Source: a virus
Reading direction: 5' to 3' (one strand)
Virus record (IMG/VR): IMGVR_UViG_3300020438_000344
Location: 1-20,840 of that record
Length of the DNA stretch: 20,840 bases
The notes under the pieces are model-generated. The model was not told the origin of the DNA. It did not search any database and saw only the letters and a program-made list of their open reading frames with translations. Shown piece after piece: positions 1-9,213 of the stretch (the stretch's first letter is position 1; every line of letters starts with the position of its first letter). The position numbers and the translations under genes are program-made.

Positions 1-3000
1 AGCTGCAATACACCAGCAGCACTTGTACTACCGGCACTAACTGTTAACGCTGGAGTTGTAGTACCGTTAGCAACACCTAGTGGTGCAGTTACTGTGACTC
101 CAGTAACCGTTCCAACGGTATTAGCGATCCATTGAAGGCCGGTAGTTTGCGTACTGTCAGCACTTAAAATATAACCATTAGCGCCGACTGTTAGCTTGTT
201 TAAAGTGGTTGATGCGCTGGCAGCAATTAAGTCACCTTTTGCATAAGAAGCAATATTTGTGCCGCCTCTTGCAACATTCAGCGTTCCACCCGTCATGTTA
301 TCTACATCACGGCACTCATTGCTAACTTCTTCCAACGCAGATTGAACGTTAGTTGAGCCAAGGTTTGCTGCAGGACTAAAGGCAACGTTGTTAGCTGTTT
401 GTGCTGTATAAGTGCTGCTAACGTCAATCTCAAGCCATGCAGCGCCGGTTGACAACAGCAAATCAGGCGGAGCAAGAGTAACAGTTGGAGCGGGTGACGT
501 TCCAGTGCCTGGCTCAGAAACAACCAAGTAATAATTGCTATTGCTGCTGCTTGAAGAGGGCAGGGCATTACCAACACTTAGGCCAATTGCTGAACCATCG
601 TTAGTGACAGAAGCAACTTGGTTTGTACTAGCGTCGTAAGTACCAGCAAGAATAATGGCACCTGCTGAAATACCAATTGACTGCCAAACGTTTCCGTCCC
701 ACAGGAAGAAATTTTTATCTAGTGGATTGAAATGAAGCTGTCCCGTAAACGCTGCTACTGGAAGTGTTTCGCCGATAGATGCTGTTGATTTGTTTGCAAG
801 CTTTCCTGCTGTAATTGCACCACCAGCAATTCGATCTGAAGCAAAAGCTCCAGTAGTTATTTTTGCAGCGTCAAGGTCGGGAATGTCTGTAGCTACAAGA
901 TCAACTGCCGCTGTGACAAGACCTTGTGCACTAAAACTAATACCGCTTTTTGTTGCAGCAGTAACGCTATTTGTAATTCCAATTGATCCACTGCTAACGC
1001 TAAGCCCAGCGCCTGGTTGAACAATACCTTTTGCTGTTGCAGTCGCATCAGGCAAATCAGCAGGCAAAAGTGCTCTAAATGTTGGAGCGGCGTCAACACC
1101 AGATGCAGGACCAACAAATACAGCGTTTGCTGCTTGCGTATCAAGCGTTAGCGTAATGTTTGCTGTAAAATCATCAGGATTATTAACCGCAATCGATAGA
1201 GGAGTTGACTCAGTTACCGTGACTGATTGAATTCCAGCTTCTTGCGTCCAAGCTGTTCCGCTCCAACGGTACGCAATACTTGTGCCCGTATTGTACCAAG
1301 CTTGTCCAACAAAAGCACCAGTGCCTGACGGCGTTGCAGTGCTTACTATGCAGGTTGATTGATCGCCTAATTTATCCTCATCTATTGCCGAATCGTTTAT
1401 CTTTGCGGTCGTAACTGCGCTTGATTGAATGTTAGCTGCAGCGACAATATCGCTTGCTAGTGTTGTAGCAAATGATCCCGTACCTGTGCCGGTTACCGCT
1501 CCAGTAAGCGTGATTGTTTGGTCGCCAGTGTTAGTGCCTGAGCTTGTTCCAGCAAAAGAGGAACCATCTGTCCAGGTACCAGTAGCAACAGCAAGATTGC
1601 CTAAACCCAAAGTGGTGCGTTGAGCAGCTATATTGACGTCATCCAGTAGCGCTCTTCCTGCAGTAGTACACGCAATTTCTTCAACCGTTCCAGCTCCTGC
1701 TGTACTGCGGCCAAGAATTATATTCGTAGATGTTGTGTTTTGAATCCTATCGTAAGTAATAGCGTCAGCTGCTACCTCAGTTGTTCCAATTGCCCCCGCT
1801 GTAATTGATGTCGCGAAAGATCCAGTGCCACTTCCGGTAACTGGACCGGTTAGAGTTATTGTCTGATCACCAGTGTTAGTACCACTTGTAGTGCCAGAAA
1901 ATGTGCCGCTTTGTGTGGCAAGTGTTCCTAGCCCTAGAGTGTTCCGCTGTTCTGCAGCGTTTGTACCACTAAGCAAAGCTCGACCAGAACTTGTGCAATC
2001 AATTTCTTGTATGTTTCCAGCGCCACTACTGTCACGTCCTAGTATTTTATCGCCTAAAGTTACGTCTTGAATCTTGGCATAATTAACTTGATTGTCGCCA
2101 ATTTTTGCTGTTTGGACTGCATTGCTGGCAAGAGCGTCTGCATCAACAATGCCATCAGTCAAGCTGGTAGCAAAAGAAGCTGTACCAGTACCAGTGACAG
2201 CACCGGTCAAAGTAATCGTTTGATCGCCGGTATTTGTACCGCTAGAAGTTCCTGAATGCGTACCAGCAAACGTTCCACTTTGTGTGGCAAGTGTTCCTAA
2301 GCCAAGTGTTGTACGTTGCGCTGCAGCATCCGCATCATCTAGCAATGCACGACCAGCAGTCGTACACGCAATCTCTTCAACTACACCTGCCCCTGCAGTG
2401 GAGCGTCCTAAAATAATATCGGTTGCACTTATGTCTTGAATTTTTGCATAAGTAACTGCGTCATCGACAATGTTTGCAGTGCCGACAATTGTGCTTGCTA
2501 AAGTTGTTGCAAACGATCCAGTGCCAGTGCCGGTGACAGCACCTGTAAGCGTAATGGTTTGATCGCCGGTATTGGTGCCGCTTGACGTACCACTAAACGT
2601 ACCGCTTTGAGTTGCAAGCGTTCCAAGCCCCAACGTTGTTCTTTGGGCAGAAGCGTCTACGTCGTCAAGTAATGCACGACCTGCAGCAGTCAGACTATAT
2701 GCAGCATAAGTGTCTGCACCAGTCAGATAAATACTCTGGTTAGCTGCAGTAGTAAGCCCTGCAATACTGTTTAGTCCAGCGTCAAACGCTTGAACATTGG
2801 TGCCAATAGCTAATCCAAGATTTGTTCTTGCGCCTGCAGCAGTAGACGACCCTGTGCCGCCATCTGCAATTGTTATATCGGTGATCCCAGTTACCGTTCC
2901 ACCGTTAATCGTGGCGGTAGTGATAGTTGCTGTACTAGCGGTCAAATTTGCGGCAACACTTGAAAAAGTAACGTTGCTGCTAGTGCCTAAATCTAGAGTT

Positions 3001-3371
3001 ACTCGCTGAACAGCTGCAGTAGCGTCATCTAGCAGGGCTCTGCCTGCTGCAGTACAAGCAATCTCTTCTACCGCTCCAACACCTGAAATACGTCCTAGGA
3101 GTTTGTTTGAAGCACTGACGTTCTGAATCTTGGCGTAGGTAACTGCATCGTCGCCTAAAGCAGTTGTCCCGATTTTTAACGTACTACTTTGATCTAGTTT
3201 GTCTAGGTCAATAGAGCTGGTGCTAATTAGGTCAAGCCCGGCATCAACTAGGTTTTTGACCGTTACCTTCTTGGTTTCAGACGCGGTAATGTCTGAAATA
3301 GGCAGAACATCGTTCTGAGCTACCCCTGCTTTGGTCAGCTCAGTGAGTTCGGTAATTCGCTGGTCAGCCAA
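1..3371 (-). CDS. Repeat-rich tail fibre protein, C-terminus cut by window edge
   Basis: The frame is open from 3371 to the left edge: 1123 codons plus two bases with no stop. I choose TTG at 3369-3371 as start because it gives an N-terminus reading (M)ADQRITELTELT, has GGAG 8 nt upstream, and no ATG or GTG lies between it and the in-frame TAA of the preceding gene. Residues about 70-650 hold repeated blocks built from AVTYAKIQ, GRALLDD, AAQRTTLGLG and GTNTGDQTITLTG. Two short motifs of the form GQ-x-W/H-[YF]N...W-x-G-x-[AV]W occur near residues 687 and 875; these are common in phage fibres. Later parts are rich in Gly, Thr, Ala and Ser, as expected for a beta-structured trimeric shaft. As the last gene after the J-like hub and two tube-like proteins, it is probably a tail or side fibre for host contact. 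No receptor-binding tip is visible, so specificity cannot be assigned. Confidence 0.85.
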   Translation of the reverse strand, partial: MADQRITELTELTKAGVAQNDVLPISDITASETKKVTVKNLVDAGLDLISTSSIDLDKLDQSSTLKIGTTALGDDAVTYAKIQNVSASNKLLGRISGVGAVEEIACTAAGRALLDDATAAVQRVTLDLGTSSNVTFSSVAANLTASTATITTATINGGTVTGITDITIADGGTGSSTAAGARTNLGLAIGTNVQAFDAGLNSIAGLTTAANQSIYLTGADTYAAYSLTAAGRALLDDVDASAQRTTLGLGTLATQSGTFSGTSSGTNTGDQTITLTGAVTGTGTGSFATTLASTIVGTANIVDDAVTYAKIQDISATDIILGRSTAGAGVVEEIACTTAGRALLDDADAAAQRTTLGLGTLATQSGTFAGTHSGTSSGTNTGDQTITLTGAVTGTGTASFATSLTDGIVDADALASNAVQTAKIGDNQVNYAKIQDVTLGDKILGRDSSGAGNIQEIDCTSSGRALLSGTNAAEQRNTLGLGTLATQSGTFSGTTSGTNTGDQTITLTGPVTGSGTGSFATSITAGAIGTTEVAADAITYDRIQNTTSTNIILGRSTAGAGTVEEIACTTAGRALLDDVNIAAQRTTLGLGNLAVATGTWTDGSSFAGTSSGTNTGDQTITLTGAVTGTGTGSFATTLASDIVAAANIQSSAVTTAKINDSAIDEDKLGDQSTCIVSTATPSGTGAFVGQAWYNTGTSIAYRWSGTAWTQEAGIQSVTVTESTPLSIAVNNPDDFTANITLTLDTQAANAVFVGPASGVDAAPTFRALLPADLPDATATAKGIVQPGAGLSVSSGSIGITNSVTAATKSGISFSAQGLVTAAVDLVATDIPDLDAAKITTGAFASDRIAGGAITAGKLANKSTASIGETLPVAAFTGQLHFNPLDKNFFLWDGNVWQSIGISAGAIILAGTYDASTNQVASVTNDGSAIGLSVGNALPSSSSSNSNYYLVVSEPGTGTSPAPTVTLAPPDLLLSTGAAWLEIDVSSTYTAQTANNVAFSPAANLGSTNVQSALEEVSNECRDVDNMTGGTLNVARGGTNIASYAKGDLIAASASTTLNKLTVGANGYILSADSTQTTGLQWIANTVGTVTGVTVTAPLGVANGTTTPALTVSAGSTSAAGVLQ
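1430..3160 (-). repeat. Tandem coding repeats in the tail fibre
   Basis: The fibre contains imperfect repeats of about 109-122 residues. The AVTYAKIQ-like motif recurs near 3121-3155, 2433-2467, 2065-2100, 1737-1772 and, diverged, 1397-1428. The TTLGLG block recurs near 2611-2645, 2281-2317, 1914-1950 and 1587-1621, with a diverged copy near 2987-3012. The GTNTGDQTITLTG block recurs near 2551-2582, 2211-2242, 1855-1883 and 1509-1537. The interval between the first two AVTYAKIQ copies is longer and holds unrelated sequence. Similarity extends to the DNA: copies near 2281 and 1914 share an uninterrupted stretch of about 20 bases, consistent with duplication or recombination between units. Confidence 0.85.
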
Positions 3372-3379
3372 AGCCTTAG

Positions 3380-3383
3380 CTCC
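3380..3383 (-). promoter_or_regulatory. Ribosome binding site for the TTG start of the fibre gene
   Basis: Minus-strand GGAG lies 8 nt upstream of the TTG at 3371. It supports TTG as the start, since no ATG or GTG occurs in the fibre frame between the preceding TAA (3408-3410) and the conserved-looking N-terminus. An ATG at 3383-3385 is in another frame and stops after 16 codons. Confidence 0.55.
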
Positions 3384-3407
3384 ATGATCCGGGACGTTGG
3401 CCCCAGT

Positions 3408-4352
3408 TTAGTCCGTCACTTCCTGTAAAAGGAAATTCAGGCTTTGATCCAGTACAACGCGACCATCGTCTGCTTTCAAGATGTAGTCATCTGGTTTGCC
3501 AATCACTAGTCTAATTTGACCGGTTGTAACAAAATCAATAGTGCAAGAAACAATACCGTTTGCTTCTACAGAAATACCGGTTGAAGTTGTAATTCCTGTT
3601 GTTAGATAAAAAACGTTATCTACGTCTGGAACAATCTCTTTATCTGTTAAATACAAAGCCAAGTCAAACGCACATCCAAGGTCAAGTCTTTGGATTGTCT
3701 GCAGCATAATAATTGACGCTTCCTCAGTCTCTCTAGTTGTATAATCAAACGCACATTCGATACGACCACTCCCACTAAGTAGGCCAGCATTGTATTGTTG
3801 TTTATACTTGTCTGATAAAACTGTAGTGTCAATTGCGTCCCTAGACGTGTTAAATTCGTACCTAAAAACATTTCCAAGAACGTTATACCTAGTGTCAAGC
3901 ACGGCTAGGTTTACGTCTATAGGTTCGTTGGTAAAAGGATCTATTACAATTTCTGCTGACCTTTCATTGTTAATAGACGAAGTAAAATCTCTAAATAAAC
4001 GCAAACCGCCTACAGCGTTTACGTTTACAAAGGCTGAAAAATCGTCGGGTGTAAGACCGTTGTTGTAAAAAGAATTGTCGGATTGAGTAATTAATTGGTC
4101 GTCGCCTTGTGTAACTAAAAAATCTAACGTTCCAAAATTAGTGTCTGGAATAAAATCCAGTCGGCGGTTGTCGGTAGTAGAAAAAACTACCCTGTCGCCT
4201 GTAACCAAGTTGTCAACGGAGTCTTCGACACCAATCCTGTTTAAGGCAGTGTTGATGTCGTCAGGCGATACTGTCGTATTAAATCCGCCAAGCTCGCTAG
4301 CAGTACCACGGCGTAGGCGGATGTTGCCGTGATTGCCGAGGTAAAAAGCCAC
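3408..4352 (-). CDS. Tail-tube-like minor tail protein (long form)
   Basis: A 314-residue protein starting at GTG (4350-4352), 5 nt after the stop of the gene before it. Its parts line up with the major tail tube protein of this window: an N-terminal G-x-x-G-x-[IL] turn (residues 6-11), then a long insertion (about 18-160), then a strand pair RYEFNTSRDAIDTTVL (164-179) that matches the EITRDEIDVTT region of the tube protein. GSGRIECAF (194-202) and MLQTIQRLDLGCAFDLALY (216-234) match the next tube blocks. Within the insertion, VTGDRVVFS resembles FKVGDAVKFS of the tube insertion. I infer a tube-fold protein at the distal tail or a fibre adaptor, since it sits between the hub and the fibre. 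The family was recognised only by reading the sequences side by side; no database match was run. Confidence 0.7.
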   Translation of the reverse strand: MAFYLGNHGNIRLRRGTASELGGFNTTVSPDDINTALNRIGVEDSVDNLVTGDRVVFSTTDNRRLDFIPDTNFGTLDFLVTQGDDQLITQSDNSFYNNGLTPDDFSAFVNVNAVGGLRLFRDFTSSINNERSAEIVIDPFTNEPIDVNLAVLDTRYNVLGNVFRYEFNTSRDAIDTTVLSDKYKQQYNAGLLSGSGRIECAFDYTTRETEEASIIMLQTIQRLDLGCAFDLALYLTDKEIVPDVDNVFYLTTGITTSTGISVEANGIVSCTIDFVTTGQIRLVIGKPDDYILKADDGRVVLDQSLNFLLQEVTD

Positions 4353-4357
4353 TAGCT

Positions 4358-4774
4358 TTAACTAATAACGGTAATAAACGGACCATCAACCGTAAAGTTG
4401 AAAGGCACAACTGTCAGCTCACCAGAGCTAACGGAAACCGTTGCAGAAGTAATGTAAGCGTTAAATGTAATTGCGTTCGTGCCCGTTCCATCTACTTTTA
4501 AAGTTAGCCGCACTGTCCCTTTGGAGGCTGAACCTGTTGCCAAAACTTGGCTAAGCAACGCCCTAAAATCTGTACTAGCGCTACCTCCTTGGTAATACAA
4601 TAAAGTTGCGCTGCCGGTTGCGCCTTTAACTCCAGGGGTAAAAGTATTGACTCCACTGTCAATGGTATTGGTGCTTAACAACTCAACCGTAGTCTCTAAA
4701 GACCAGTCACGAACCTTTTCTATGGTGGAAGTGCCAACTAAAAGTGAGCCGTTACGCCCCGTGAAAAAGCTCAT
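4358..4774 (-). CDS. Tail-tube-like minor tail protein (short form)
   Basis: A 138-residue protein starting at ATG, 26 nt after the stop of the J-like hub. It has the tube-like layout without the insertion: GRNGSLL (6-12) flows directly into VRDWSLETTVELLSTNTID (21-39), then KGATGSATLLYY (50-61), LLSQVLATGSASKGTVRLTL (73-92) and a C-terminal pair ending FNFTVDGPF. Compare VREWNFEITRDEIDVTTIG and GSGSATVYF of the major tube protein. This is the minimal version of the fold, and is close to a compact siphovirus tube subunit in size. Its place after the hub, not before the tape measure, argues against it being the main tube. A role as a distal tube ring, or a collar joining hub and fibre, is an inference. 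Confidence 0.7.
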   Translation of the reverse strand: MSFFTGRNGSLLVGTSTIEKVRDWSLETTVELLSTNTIDSGVNTFTPGVKGATGSATLLYYQGGSASTDFRALLSQVLATGSASKGTVRLTLKVDGTGTNAITFNAYITSATVSVSSGELTVVPFNFTVDGPFITVIS

Positions 4775-4800
4775 GACGCTATAGGAACATTGCCACCATC

Positions 4801-7800
4801 TTAGCTCACCTCAAACTTGCTGCTACGAAAATCAGCAATGTGAGCCCGCGTTCCACCAGCTTCTTCAAAGCACGGGTACTCAACTGCTTTTACGCTTAGC
4901 TCCCCCTCTTCCTCAATGGCTAGCTCAGTAACCCTGAAAACACGTTTGTCTGGCTTGTCCTCACCCATTACAAACATCCAACCTTCATACTGCTGCGTTC
5001 CAGTAAACGCAGCTGTGCTTCTTCCATCATCAGAAGTCGTAACGGCAATCTGGTTTTCACTTGCCACTGTTCCGGTCGAAGGTTGATACAACAAAAAGTT
5101 AAAAGGCACATTTGAACCGACATCTTGAACCCCTTCTTCGTTAGCAGGAGCTAGCGGAGAGTTCAACGCCCCACCTGCCATCACCATCCCAGATGAGTAG
5201 TGATCCCAATTTTTAAGGCCAACGTCTACATAAATAAAATCTCCTGGCTCTAGTCCTGCCTCAGACGGCAATGTACGGAACTCAATGCCTTTGCGTATGT
5301 GACGACGCTGGTTGCAAAGGAACTTACCAAACATAATTGCTTGCTCTCTGCGCGTAACAAATTGGCTTAAGTCGAAGGTCTCCCGGCTGTTTTCATCACT
5401 TGCGGTTTTAGCTAACAACTTAACGTTTACGCTTTTATTGGCGGTAAAATTTTTAACGCTGCTAGAATCTCTGTACACAATAGACGCAATAAGATTTTCT
5501 GTGCTGTCTGTAGCATTTAAAAATTCTTCTTTGTATGAATCTTGCAAAATATTTCCAGTAGTAAAAAGCGCTGAAACGTCTACATTTATTGGAAGATCGT
5601 CACTGTCACTAAATTCTCCTGACTCGTTTACTGGAAACGCTGGCACTAAAGTGTCTTTACCATTTTTTCGCGCCAACTCCAACAAACTAAACGAAGCTGC
5701 ATTGACCCAAAATTCACGCCACGAACCAGGGTCTGCAATAACTCCATCCATAAACAATTTATTTTTTACGCAAAACGCTTTAGCTGTTTTTAAACTGTCA
5801 AAATCAATATTTTTTCTGGTAACATACTTGCCTACTCCATTTATTTTGTCGAGCAATGTGTCTACAAAAATATCTGGGGCGTAGCTACTAGAGGCTGTAG
5901 CTTCTTTAGGTGACTCAACTGTTCGGCATAATTTTCCTTTTTGCACCATTGTGCTTACACTTCGCAAATCCTGAATATTTTTGCCTGCAAAAACTCCTAA
6001 AGACATTGTCTGCATTCTTTTATACTTGCTCGAATAGTTTGAATCAAGTTGTTGCTCGGTTACTGCAGCTAATGCAATTTCCGGGCCGGATTCAAAACTA
6101 AATGCTACTTGAGTGTCTGAATTTACAGAGAACATGTCCCACTCATTAGTCAGATACGGACCGCGTTCTGCTTCGTTAGGATACCCAACCAAAAGACCAA
6201 TTTCTCGCCCAATAAAATTAATAGAGTTGGTTGTTTTACCTAAAGGTATTGTTGTAGCTTGGTCGGCATTTTCTAAAAAGAAATAACTTGTAAAGCTTCT
6301 AGTATCTAGTTCAGCGTTTACGTCAAAGACAGGATCAAATTTAAATTCCCATTCTGTTTGCAACTCACTATAAAAAATTATTTGCGTGTAAAAATCAGCC
6401 TCGCTGCCGTGCCGTACAGCAAACATGTGAGGGATTTCGTTCCAGGTGCCCTGCCCGGCTTGCCGATAAGCCATTTTAAAAAAGGCCATTCGACTTTTTA
6501 CACCGTTATCAGATTCGCTGTATCCATCAACTTTTCTGTCTCCGTATTTCTTCTGTCGCCCTGAAATGCGTCTAAATAGCTTGCTTTTAAATGAAAATGT
6601 TACTGCATTGCATGGGCTTACTGTGCTATACGTAGCCATCTCCGCCTTTACTAGACATTTTGTAAAAAAGTTATTGTCAAGACTATTCAGAAAACTATCG
6701 GGCCAATTCTCTAACATAACTTCAATAGTATTTAAAGCATCTTTTTTATCTCTAATAAGCCTTTTTAAATCTGACCTAATTTGTTTTGTTCCTTTGCGAT
6801 CTTTTATTTGCAAATCGTCTGGAACCTCCTCTAAAAAATCATCGAGTAAATCTATGTCAGCCTCAACAACAGCAATTGCATCTGCTCGCCTTCTACCAAG
6901 CAGTGTTGCTATGCGCTTGTTTATCTTGTTTATTTGTTTTTCTTCTGTCTTTTTGTTGCCTTCCATCAAGTCAAACGTTGCTTTTTCAAGACCTGTTTTT
7001 GTAGTCAACAATGTTCTTGTTGCGTTTTCACGATTTTCTTCGCTTTGATTTGCAAGCGCGTCTCTACTAATTTTTGTCCTTATGCCGTCGCCGTCGGTAC
7101 TCCCTTTATCTAGATTAGTGTTAGTGTTTATATCTATGTCTTGTATCTTTTGTTGAGTGTCTCTTAAATTGTTACGCCTATTACTTAATTTATCATCATC
7201 AAGAAAAACGTCTGTACTTTCTGTGTTTTGAAGACCCGTAAAATTAAACAAATTTACTACTCCGCGCGAGTCTTTGTACGCAAATGTATAATGGTGGCTT
7301 ACGCCTTCCTGAAGAAGGGGATTAGACAGGTCTTCCACACCTTTAAAAAATTCCTTTGTACTTACGCTGTTGTCGTCCGCGTTACGCTCCAAATTATCTA
7401 TTTGGCCAGTCGCTACACCCATACACGTTTGATTTTCAAAATTACCAGTAAACCGAAAATTTTTAAAAGGTGTTGGACTTGGTTTACCGTTTTCGTCTCC
7501 CCTGGCTTTGCTGTAATCTTCTATAGACTCGGTGTAGCGAAAAGTTCTATTAGGTATGTCATTGTCCGCTCCATCAAATACGCCAGCGTAAATATCTTCA
7601 ACAAGTCTTTTTAACGCTTTTTTCTGCTTTTTTGCTTGTTTTCTTATTTCTTTTGTTGTAATTGTTAGATCAATTGGGTTTCCTTCAGCGTCAGTGGGAT
7701 CCTCTGCCCCCACCTGCTCTCTAAGATCTTTGGTAAAATCAATAGACCCGCCTTTGGGAAAATATTCTACTCTTGGGCTCAACTCCACCGTACGTTCTTT

Positions 7801-9213
7801 TCCATCACCATTTTCAGGATCAAAATTTAAATCTACTGTTGCTGTGTATTCAGGATTCCATGTAACCTCCAGCTGGCCTGAAAAATTTATGTTCATATTT
7901 AAATCAATTGTCTCGCCATCAGCGTCTATATGTTCCAGGAGCACTACGTCTCGCTCCTCTTCCTCTCCGCCTTTTAAGATGTCCTTTGCCTCTTCAAATT
8001 TATCTTCAATAGCGTCTAATTCTTCTACTTTGACATTTAAAGGCGTTTTTTCACCGTACGGAGTGCTGGGTACCCTACCTTTTTCTATACATACAAATTT
8101 AGCCTGTACGTTATCGTTATCTGTTAAAATTCTGTCGTTTCCAATGTAGCCATCAAGCCTAAATTTAGCTGCACCAAGAATATAAGTGCTGCTAAAATCT
8201 AATGCTTCTAGCATCTGACGCCGCATATTTTCAGCAGTTTTTCTAGGTACATCGTCGTCTCTTTTTTTAGTTGTATCATCAAAATATAAAACAATTGAAT
8301 CATTTTCATCGAAAAAAACAGAGGTTTCACCGGCGTTTCTCCACAAATTGTTATTACCTTTATTACTTTGCATTTCAACGCCTATATTATGTTTTTCAGT
8401 CTTACCTTTTTTATCACGACTTAATACGTTTACGTTTATAGGAATTGAATCGTAAACCCCTAGGCTGGTAAAAGAAGAAGGTGTATAAGCCTGGCTGTAA
8501 CCCAACCTAGTATGCCTAGCTAATGACTGATCGTTACTTTTTAATTCTGTATTTAGACATAAAAAAGCTGGTTTATCGTCACCAGGCGTTAACAAACTTG
8601 GGTAACGAGTTTTGCCTGCAAAGCCATCCACAAAACTGTTAAATTTAGGTGGTTCGTTTAGTCCCTCAAATACATAAATACTTTTCCTATCTAAATCAGA
8701 AAAAGTTAGCTGACCAAAAGCTGTTCTTGTGTAATCAATTTCCTGAATCTGTGACGCACCAAGCGCCACTACTAATCGCATGAATTGAGATGATCCAAAG
8801 CTGTCTATTGCGGACCACAACAAAGAACCGTTTACACGCACATTACCCTTGGGGTTGTGTTCATTGTTTGTGTAGACAAGATTTAGTGGATCCCCGTATT
8901 TAGCAAGGTCTTGTGCGCTGTTGAAACCAAAACTTGGCGCAAACCTTTTTTGCCTATTTCGTCTGCTACCGGCATCCGGGACTTCTGGTTTAGGTGCTAA
9001 AAGTGCCGCTCCAACCTGGAATAAAATTCCTACAACCGTTAATATTATTGAAACAGTAACTGGATCAGGGCTAGGTCCATTACGAATATCTAAAGCAGTG
9101 CCGATTTTTGGATCGTTGTATTCCTCTTGAACAACAAGAAAATCAAGGTACTCTTCTTTGCTGACGCCTAGCGCTTCAATCAGCTGGTGCTCGTAGGGGA
9201 GAAGCTTACGCAT
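4801..9213 (-). CDS. J-like central tail hub / host specificity protein
   Basis: A 1470-residue protein, larger than lambda gpJ (1132 residues). It follows the K-like gene with a 1-nt stop/start overlap (TGATG). Residues about 51-73 form a hydrophobic segment ending in LLAPKPEVP, followed by a stretch ending in KYGDPLNLVYTNNE. This resembles the C-terminal end of lambda gpI-type proteins, suggesting a gpI tail fused to gpJ. Residues about 670-838 are charged and coiled-coil-like, rich in K, E, D and R. Near residues 1291-1340 there is a motif with repeated arginines followed by LEPGDFIYVDVG, typical of the phage-tail hub domain of J-like proteins (PF13550 type). The protein should form the baseplate hub that closes the tube and carries fibres. 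The coding region for about 6650-7650 is unusually AT-rich. Confidence 0.85.
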   Translation of the reverse strand: MRKLLPYEHQLIEALGVSKEEYLDFLVVQEEYNDPKIGTALDIRNGPSPDPVTVSIILTVVGILFQVGAALLAPKPEVPDAGSRRNRQKRFAPSFGFNSAQDLAKYGDPLNLVYTNNEHNPKGNVRVNGSLLWSAIDSFGSSQFMRLVVALGASQIQEIDYTRTAFGQLTFSDLDRKSIYVFEGLNEPPKFNSFVDGFAGKTRYPSLLTPGDDKPAFLCLNTELKSNDQSLARHTRLGYSQAYTPSSFTSLGVYDSIPINVNVLSRDKKGKTEKHNIGVEMQSNKGNNNLWRNAGETSVFFDENDSIVLYFDDTTKKRDDDVPRKTAENMRRQMLEALDFSSTYILGAAKFRLDGYIGNDRILTDNDNVQAKFVCIEKGRVPSTPYGEKTPLNVKVEELDAIEDKFEEAKDILKGGEEEERDVVLLEHIDADGETIDLNMNINFSGQLEVTWNPEYTATVDLNFDPENGDGKERTVELSPRVEYFPKGGSIDFTKDLREQVGAEDPTDAEGNPIDLTITTKEIRKQAKKQKKALKRLVEDIYAGVFDGADNDIPNRTFRYTESIEDYSKARGDENGKPSPTPFKNFRFTGNFENQTCMGVATGQIDNLERNADDNSVSTKEFFKGVEDLSNPLLQEGVSHHYTFAYKDSRGVVNLFNFTGLQNTESTDVFLDDDKLSNRRNNLRDTQQKIQDIDINTNTNLDKGSTDGDGIRTKISRDALANQSEENRENATRTLLTTKTGLEKATFDLMEGNKKTEEKQINKINKRIATLLGRRRADAIAVVEADIDLLDDFLEEVPDDLQIKDRKGTKQIRSDLKRLIRDKKDALNTIEVMLENWPDSFLNSLDNNFFTKCLVKAEMATYSTVSPCNAVTFSFKSKLFRRISGRQKKYGDRKVDGYSESDNGVKSRMAFFKMAYRQAGQGTWNEIPHMFAVRHGSEADFYTQIIFYSELQTEWEFKFDPVFDVNAELDTRSFTSYFFLENADQATTIPLGKTTNSINFIGREIGLLVGYPNEAERGPYLTNEWDMFSVNSDTQVAFSFESGPEIALAAVTEQQLDSNYSSKYKRMQTMSLGVFAGKNIQDLRSVSTMVQKGKLCRTVESPKEATASSSYAPDIFVDTLLDKINGVGKYVTRKNIDFDSLKTAKAFCVKNKLFMDGVIADPGSWREFWVNAASFSLLELARKNGKDTLVPAFPVNESGEFSDSDDLPINVDVSALFTTGNILQDSYKEEFLNATDSTENLIASIVYRDSSSVKNFTANKSVNVKLLAKTASDENSRETFDLSQFVTRREQAIMFGKFLCNQRRHIRKGIEFRTLPSEAGLEPGDFIYVDVGLKNWDHYSSGMVMAGGALNSPLAPANEEGVQDVGSNVPFNFLLYQPSTGTVASENQIAVTTSDDGRSTAAFTGTQQYEGWMFVMGEDKPDKRVFRVTELAIEEEGELSVKAVEYPCFEEAGGTRAHIADFRSSKFEVS

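Noticed and set aside
302-1144. Short Leu-rich minus-strand frames within the fibre region
   Set aside because: They are in a different frame from the continuous fibre reading frame that covers the region without a stop.
3335-3385. ATG at 3383-3385 as a fibre start
   Set aside because: It is out of frame with the fibre and meets a stop after 16 codons.
3372-3410. Programmed stop read-through joining the long tube-like protein to the fibre
   Set aside because: The frames agree and the linker is open, but the stop is TAA in no recognised read-through context, and a well-placed ribosome site serves the TTG start.
5312-8149. Plus-strand open frames of 60-190 codons opposite the hub gene
   Set aside because: They lie wholly inside a long, coherent minus-strand gene, have low-complexity Ser/Leu/Phe-rich translations and no family resemblance. 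They are antisense shadows.
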